Shown piece after piece: positions 59,761 to 64,000 of a stretch of DNA of 64,000 bases. The notes beneath the pieces were generated by a model. The model saw only the letters and a program-made list of their open reading frames with translations, had not been told where the DNA came from and did not search any database. How positions within the stretch are numbered: the stretch's first letter is position 1; the number at the start of each line of letters is the position of its first letter. This stretch comes from Micromussa lordhowensis (taxonomy: Eukaryota; Cnidaria; Anthozoa; Scleractinia; Lobophylliidae). The translations under genes and the position numbers were made by a program. The stretch is taken from contig OZ026604.1 in the NCBI GenBank assembly GCA_964020085.1, forward strand, positions 21,511,394 through 21,575,393, written 5' to 3'.

Positions 59761-62035
59761 CTCTCTAATCCTTTTTGAAAACGCTCTTCAAACCAGAGGA
59801 ATTTGAAGACGTTTTGAAAACAGGGCTTTTCGAAAACGATGGCATATGATAATCAATTGATTTCATTGCCAGAGTTTTCCCCAAACTCAAATCCAAAATG
59901 ACCGCCGGGTGATTGTTGCGTATTCCAAATTTTTCCAGCGTGTGTGGACAGAAAACATCTGATTCGTTTAATTTTCAGATGTCCTGTTGTATTAATAACC
60001 TGTAGCGTTGACGTTTTCGCTGGACAAGACCTGATTTAATTTTTTCACGTATCAGTTTAACTTTCTGGACGCTTTCTTCAACTCACTGAATCCAAGATAT
60101 CGCTCGCTTCCAAAAAAAGAATTCACAAAAGTACAATAAATACGCAAGAAAGAAAGAACACAAGGAAAACACTCGAGTTCGCTTGCTCAAGTGAAAACCG
60201 CATACTGCCCTAACGACCGTTAAACAACGAATGTTTTCCGCATAATTTGACTCAATTGGGTGGTTTTCTGACAGTTGTGACAAATGGTAACTTCATACGG
60301 TGGTGAAAATGCGATATTTCAAATCCACCTGTTACTCAGTTGCAGGAACTTCCTTTATTAGTTGTCGAGTGCTTTTGAGTACCTAAGATGTCGTTTTTTA
60401 TACAGAATGCAAAGGATAATTACCTTTATAACAGAAGCCTAAACCAAAAAAACTTGGGCATGAAGTTCATCTTTATGTTCATGATTAAATTGAGGTAATA
60501 TATTTTGTAACAAGAGCATTACATACAGTAGAAGAGATTTGTTAGGGTTACAGCAAGAAAGCCCGCATTTCGATTATTCGCTGTCCAAACTCAAACGTTT
60601 CCTGCCCCTCGAAGATTTTTGAAAGATCTGTCCGCGAAGATCACAAAAAAACCTTAAAGCATTGAGTGTCGGATTAACCACCTTAGCTATTTAATGAAAC
60701 GAAAATGCAGCATCTTCTTTGGCGATTTAATACAAAGTAGAAACGCATTTTAGAGATCCCTTTTCCCTTTTCATGTGAGAAAATAGCTGGTTTTGACAAC
60801 CTTTCTCTTCGTCGCTCTTTGCGTGTCGACAGATGATTCGTTTTAAAGAACTTAGCGACGCTACAAGATGAATAAATGTAGCGATTTGTCGTACAACGTT
60901 TTGTAAAGGATTATGCGTCGCCAATCGTGTCAAAAGGCGTTGTTGCACTGGGTTATTTTTCAAGCAACTTGTTTCGAAATTTTGTTACAACACCAGCTCC
61001 CTAAAAATTTACGCCGGAGCGACGTTGTATAAAGTGAACAAAATTCTACTTTTTAAAAATGATTGCTGTAACAAAAACGTAGCCAACTGCAAGCATGCTC
61101 ATTTCCGTGAGAACGGTTTGTGCAAATTGCCTCGTAGGTGCGCAACAAACTTGAAGGACAAATTACAAATACATTCGGGTTTATGTATTTAAATATTATT
61201 CCTGGAAAACGATGCATCAAGAACTTGATATATTCTTGAAAATTGTTTTATTTTATCTCAAAGCCTGTTGCAGTATATTTTGACATTAAAGTACCTAAAG
61301 TGGTAAAGAAAGATAGCTTTCACTAAACACAGAGAAGAGAAAAATGACTGACCTGCAACCTTTAATATCGCAAGAGAAGATTAGTCTCCTAAATTATCAT
61401 CATCATCATTATCATCAAAAGCAATTGCTCCAAATATGTACCCCAGAAGGCGCCTTTCAAATTTTTTTACACTCCTCGCGCATTGTCAATTAAGGTCCAA
61501 GTTACTTTCGCAAGAGAAACAGTCAAGACATAAAGATGTTATCCAAAATACTGTTTTTTTTCCTCCTTTTTTGTGAGTTATTTGAATGAAATATCGTGTC
61601 AGTTTGACCCGAGAGAAGTTTAACGCGTCAATTTTGTGGAATCTTTGAGAATTCTTACTGAACTAAAATATTAAGAGTATTAAATCGACTTTCTTGGAGA
61701 CGGAGGGCAGCACGTACTAGTCTTGCGACTGACAAACCTGTGGCGCTTGGATTCTGAATAAAATTGGGATTAAAAATGTCGCTTTTTTACAAAGAGAGGA
61801 AAACTGGAGTACACTGAAGAAAACCAACGAGAAATGAAAGGTTGAAGAGAAGCACCAACAACAAACTCACGACACAAACTCGCTTATGACACACAGTTCG
61901 AGATGACAACCCAGGCATCCGGTAGGTTGCGCAAAGGGTTGCAGCTGGTAGGTTAAACCACAACTGGTGGATTCACAAAGTAGCAGAGTATAAAACGCGA
62001 TTTAAGTTAAAATGTAAGGACATTTTCGAACTCAC
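59761..62035. other. Long intron sequence, no gene recognised
   Basis: Small frames only. A stretch around 60830-61030 ('cgttgttgcactgggtta', 'caccagctccctaaaa') looks like a degraded repeat, and a short TCA microsatellite lies near 61397-61420. There is no coding exon with convincing splice sites that I could identify. Confidence 0.5.
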
Positions 62036-62105
62036 CTTCCGCGTACGTTGGACGAGGCATTATTACAAACCATGGCACAAAAAAAACGAGCCCAAAAACA
62101 TTCAT
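62036..62105 (-). CDS. First coding exon: signal peptide
   Basis: Minus-strand ATG at 62105-62103 (context gaaaATGA) encodes MNVFGLVFFVPWFVIMPRP and TYAE, then the donor GAAG/GTGAGT. A short polar start, a strongly hydrophobic core and a TYA-E cleavage-like end make a classical signal peptide. The exon ends in phase 1, matching the PAN exon 4.9 kb downstream. A damaged second copy of the same exon start lies near 62561-62570 in a duplicated 5' region. Confidence 0.6.
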
Positions 62106-62369
62106 TTTCACACCGCAACGAATGTCTTCAGCTCTCAAGTCCTGTGTAAAGATAGTCTCGAAGAGATGTATAGTCGAAATAAGAGCTCCTTACACGTCAA
62201 AACTGTGTAATAACAGATGGCCTGTTGTATCACTGCCATTTAGAGGTATTTGCGTTCATGTCAGTTTGACTCCTCCCGCTCTTACATAGACTTCCCTTTA
62301 GCGGTAACTTGGTAGCACGTACATGTATAATGTGAACAAAATATTTTGTTCTACGGGTTTTCAACTACG
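62090..62369. repeat. Direct repeat copy A: 5' region of the signal-peptide exon
   Basis: It is about 280 bp and shared with 62561-62812: 'acaccgcaacgaatgtcttc', 'tatagtcgaaataa', 'gtcagtttgactcctcccg', 'ggttttcaactacgc'. Read on the minus strand it lies immediately upstream of and overlapping the first ATG, so it likely includes the 5' UTR and promoter. A 'tatacat' sequence on the minus strand near 62165 is a weak TATA candidate. Confidence 0.75.
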
Positions 62370-62374
62370 CCGCC

Positions 62375-62548
62375 TTAGGTCTCGCCTCTTAAGTAACTTT
62401 AGCAGTTCTGCTATGTAATGTCATTGCTCTATTTTAAGTCTGATATATCATTTTTAGCTTAATAGTATAATTATTTCTTTACCCTAACTGTATTGCCACT
62501 GAAAATCGTCTTTGGGAAGTGGTAATAAAGTATTATGTATGTATTTGT
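62375..62548 (+). mobile_element. LINE 3' end fragment (CR1/L2-like)
   Basis: 'gccactgaaaatcgtctttg' and 'gtggtaataaagtattatg' followed by a short 'tatgtatgta' repeat is the usual 3' end of CR1/L2-type LINEs. It is non-coding, heavily 5'-truncated, and lies between the two copies of the duplicated 5' region. Confidence 0.55.
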
Positions 62549-62560
62549 AAACCATGGTGC

Positions 62561-62812
62561 CCCAAAACATTCATTTTTACACCGCAACGAATGTCTTCAG
62601 TTCTTAAGTCTCGAAGAGACGTATAGTCGAAATAACAGTTCTTTACACAGTGTAATAAAAAATGGCGTGTTGTGTCACTGCAATTTAGAACTATTTGTGT
62701 TCGTGTCAGTTTGACTCCTCCCGCTCTTACGTAGACTTCCCGTTCAAGTTACTTAATTAACACGTATAATGTGAATAAAATATTATTTCGTTCTAACGGT
62801 TTTCAACTACGC
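62561..62812. repeat. Direct repeat copy B: duplicated promoter and broken first exon
   Basis: It is homologous to copy A with substitutions and short deletions. On the minus strand it still holds an ATGAATGTTTT start, but the hydrophobic stretch is cut and replaced by sequence without a signal-peptide core or donor site, so the exon copy is not functional. Confidence 0.7.
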
Positions 62813-62845
62813 TTACAATAGAGAAGTACATCTTGCGCGCCTGTC

Positions 62846-63123
62846 ACGATCAATTGCTGAATGTGTTTTCCAATGAAAGACACGATTTGTAAACTATGGT
62901 GTAAACCTCTCAAAAAGTCCAAAGTTTTGTTTATAACAATAAGTGAACAACCTTTAATTTCCGCGGTATTTTTCGTGTTCCCTATCTTTGTTGTGATATT
63001 TATTGAAAATTCAGTCGTCAATTTCGTTATTATGGAATTATCGAGAGAGTTGAACCTACGTACATCAGGACATTAATTCATTAGTTTTCCTCTCAATATT
63101 CTATATCTTTTAAATGGGCTCGT
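62846..63123. repeat. Uninterrupted copy of the BEL target repeat (empty site)
   Basis: It is collinear with 1-60 joined to 7365-7585. The single 'atggtg' at about 62900-62905 corresponds to the target duplication. A 71-72 codon frame on each strand here is part of the repeat and not supported as a gene. Confidence 0.85.
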
Positions 63124-64000
63124 GATTGGGTTAATCGAAAAGACTGAAAACGTATCTATGCCATGACTTCATACCACTTTGAATTCAAACTTATAATTCA
63201 ATTTTAAAAAAGTATGTATCAAAAGATAAAAATTACTTATACGCCTTCAAGCAACTGAATTTGAGTTGATGCTTTTTCTTTGGTGAACAGATTGACCGCT
63301 GCTAATTTTGCCATACTCCTGAAAGAAAATTACCAGACGTCAAGTTACGCTTGCAATGTAAATATAACAAGCTCTTTCCTTTAAAGCGACACACTTTATT
63401 TTTTTTGACGACGTTTCATCTTTCTTTTCGAAAAAGAAACATGTGTTCCCTAAAAAAATGAATATGCTATGCTACATGTTATAATTCCACTATTGGTTTC
63501 GTGCGGGGGGGAGGGGGGGGATAGATAGATCCACTCTCCATTCTTTCTCCCCTTCGCCCCCCCCCCCCCCCTTAAAGTTCCACTGAAACTGACTTTCTTG
63601 ATATAAAAAGATGTCAGTTTCCAATCGTGTACTAAGATGTTCGAAAGGCGTATTGTCCTGTTCCGATCTGTCGCATTTAATTTGGTAAATTTTAGCTCTT
63701 TGCCTCCCTACAACGTCTATAATATGTGTTTTCTGTCAAGGCTGGAAAGAAATAACGAGGTCTTAAACCAGTAGGTTATGACAATACGAAGAATGAACTT
63801 GAGTAAATCAAATGAAAACAAGAGAAAATCTATCGCGCTTCCTGTGCAGTGACGTCACAAAATCCTTACAGTGCCCATATCGTCAATTTTTTTTTATTTT
63901 CTTATCTGATTCTATATATCACCCAATGAACTTCTGGGAAAGAAAAATTCGATTTGGATAAAATGCAATCTTTTTTAGAAGTTTTAAAATTGTTCAAATT
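63124..64000. other. Non-coding end of window
   Basis: No gene was recognised. It contains a G-tract/C-tract pair (63505-63571) and AT-rich sequence. Confidence 0.5.
63505..63571. repeat. Opposed poly-G and poly-C tracts
   Basis: A G-rich tract of about 16 bases with one A (63505-63520) is followed 36 bases later by a run of 15 C (63557-63571). The two tracts can pair as a hairpin, or the G strand could form a quadruplex. Confidence 0.8.

Larger units (their letters stand above)
49801..62105 (-). other. Gene model: secreted PAN-EGF-D8C protein
   Basis: Exons read on the minus strand are 62105-62036, 57176-56853, 56665-56516, 56190-56077, 55896-55783, 52480-52352 and 50162-49801. Every junction is phase 1 with AG acceptors and GT donors, and the total of 1,263 bp is a whole number of codons (421 with stop). 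Domain order is signal peptide, PAN/apple, fibrinogen-like CDM segment, EGF, EGF, calcium-binding EGF, D8C. Such proteins are secreted and bind matrix or carbohydrate; the biological role here is unknown. Introns are filled with transposable elements. Uncertain points are whether the distant signal exon belongs to this gene (the PAN exon has its own hydrophobic start), whether a 27-bp microexon at 57412-57438 is used, and whether further exons exist. Confidence 0.65.

Noticed and set aside
60727..60963. 78-codon minus-strand frame
   Set aside because: Lies in what looks like a degraded repeat; no recognised domain.

Overview
The window is nuclear DNA from a metazoan. Its protein-coding exons are split by introns, phase-1 and domain-sized, and most of the rest is repeats. 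The mix of a BEL/Pao LTR retrotransposon, a Penelope-like element with GIY-YIG endonuclease, LINEs, a tRNA-derived SINE, several non-autonomous inverted-repeat elements and a secreted PAN/EGF/D8C gene fits a marine invertebrate, most likely an anthozoan cnidarian such as a stony coral. The species assignment is inference from content, not from a marker gene.

Layout. (1) 56-7369: a complete BEL/Pao element on the minus strand, with two 360-bp LTRs, a 5-bp target duplication TGGTG, and a gag-protease-RT-RNase H frame followed in another frame by integrase. It sits in a repeat whose uninterrupted copy is at 62846-63123, so the empty site is also visible. (2) 8793-8992 is a run of N. It is followed by the C-terminal GIY-YIG part and 3' tail of a Penelope-like element (8993-9618). 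(3) 9619-46683: about 37 kb of a head-to-tail tandem array, with 19 full units of about 1,851 bp and a truncated twentieth. Every full unit carries a 187-bp TTAA-flanked inverted-repeat element, a poly-C tract of 11-17 bases and a short ATG frame running into a GTGAGT donor-like site. At the right edge the core of the inverted-repeat element is itself amplified as four 137-bp repeats. No open frame over about 60 codons exists in the array. (4) 46684-49764: several small non-autonomous inverted-repeat elements. (5) 49801-62105: a multi-exon minus-strand gene for a secreted protein, interrupted by many transposable elements. (6) 62090-64000: a duplicated 5' region of that gene, a LINE tail and the empty-site repeat.

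The gene model reads signal peptide exon (62036-62105), optional 27-bp microexon, PAN/apple exon, a fibrinogen-like CDM exon, two EGF exons, one EGF_CA exon and a terminal D8C (uromodulin-type) exon. All internal junctions are phase 1, and the seven main exons sum to 1,263 bp (421 codons including stop). One EGF has lost a conserved cysteine, and a further EGF exon survives only as a relic with a destroyed splice donor.

The most unusual thing here is the 1.85-kb macrosatellite, which appears to carry a promoter/first-exon-like segment plus a transposon-derived inverted repeat that seeds a second, shorter satellite.
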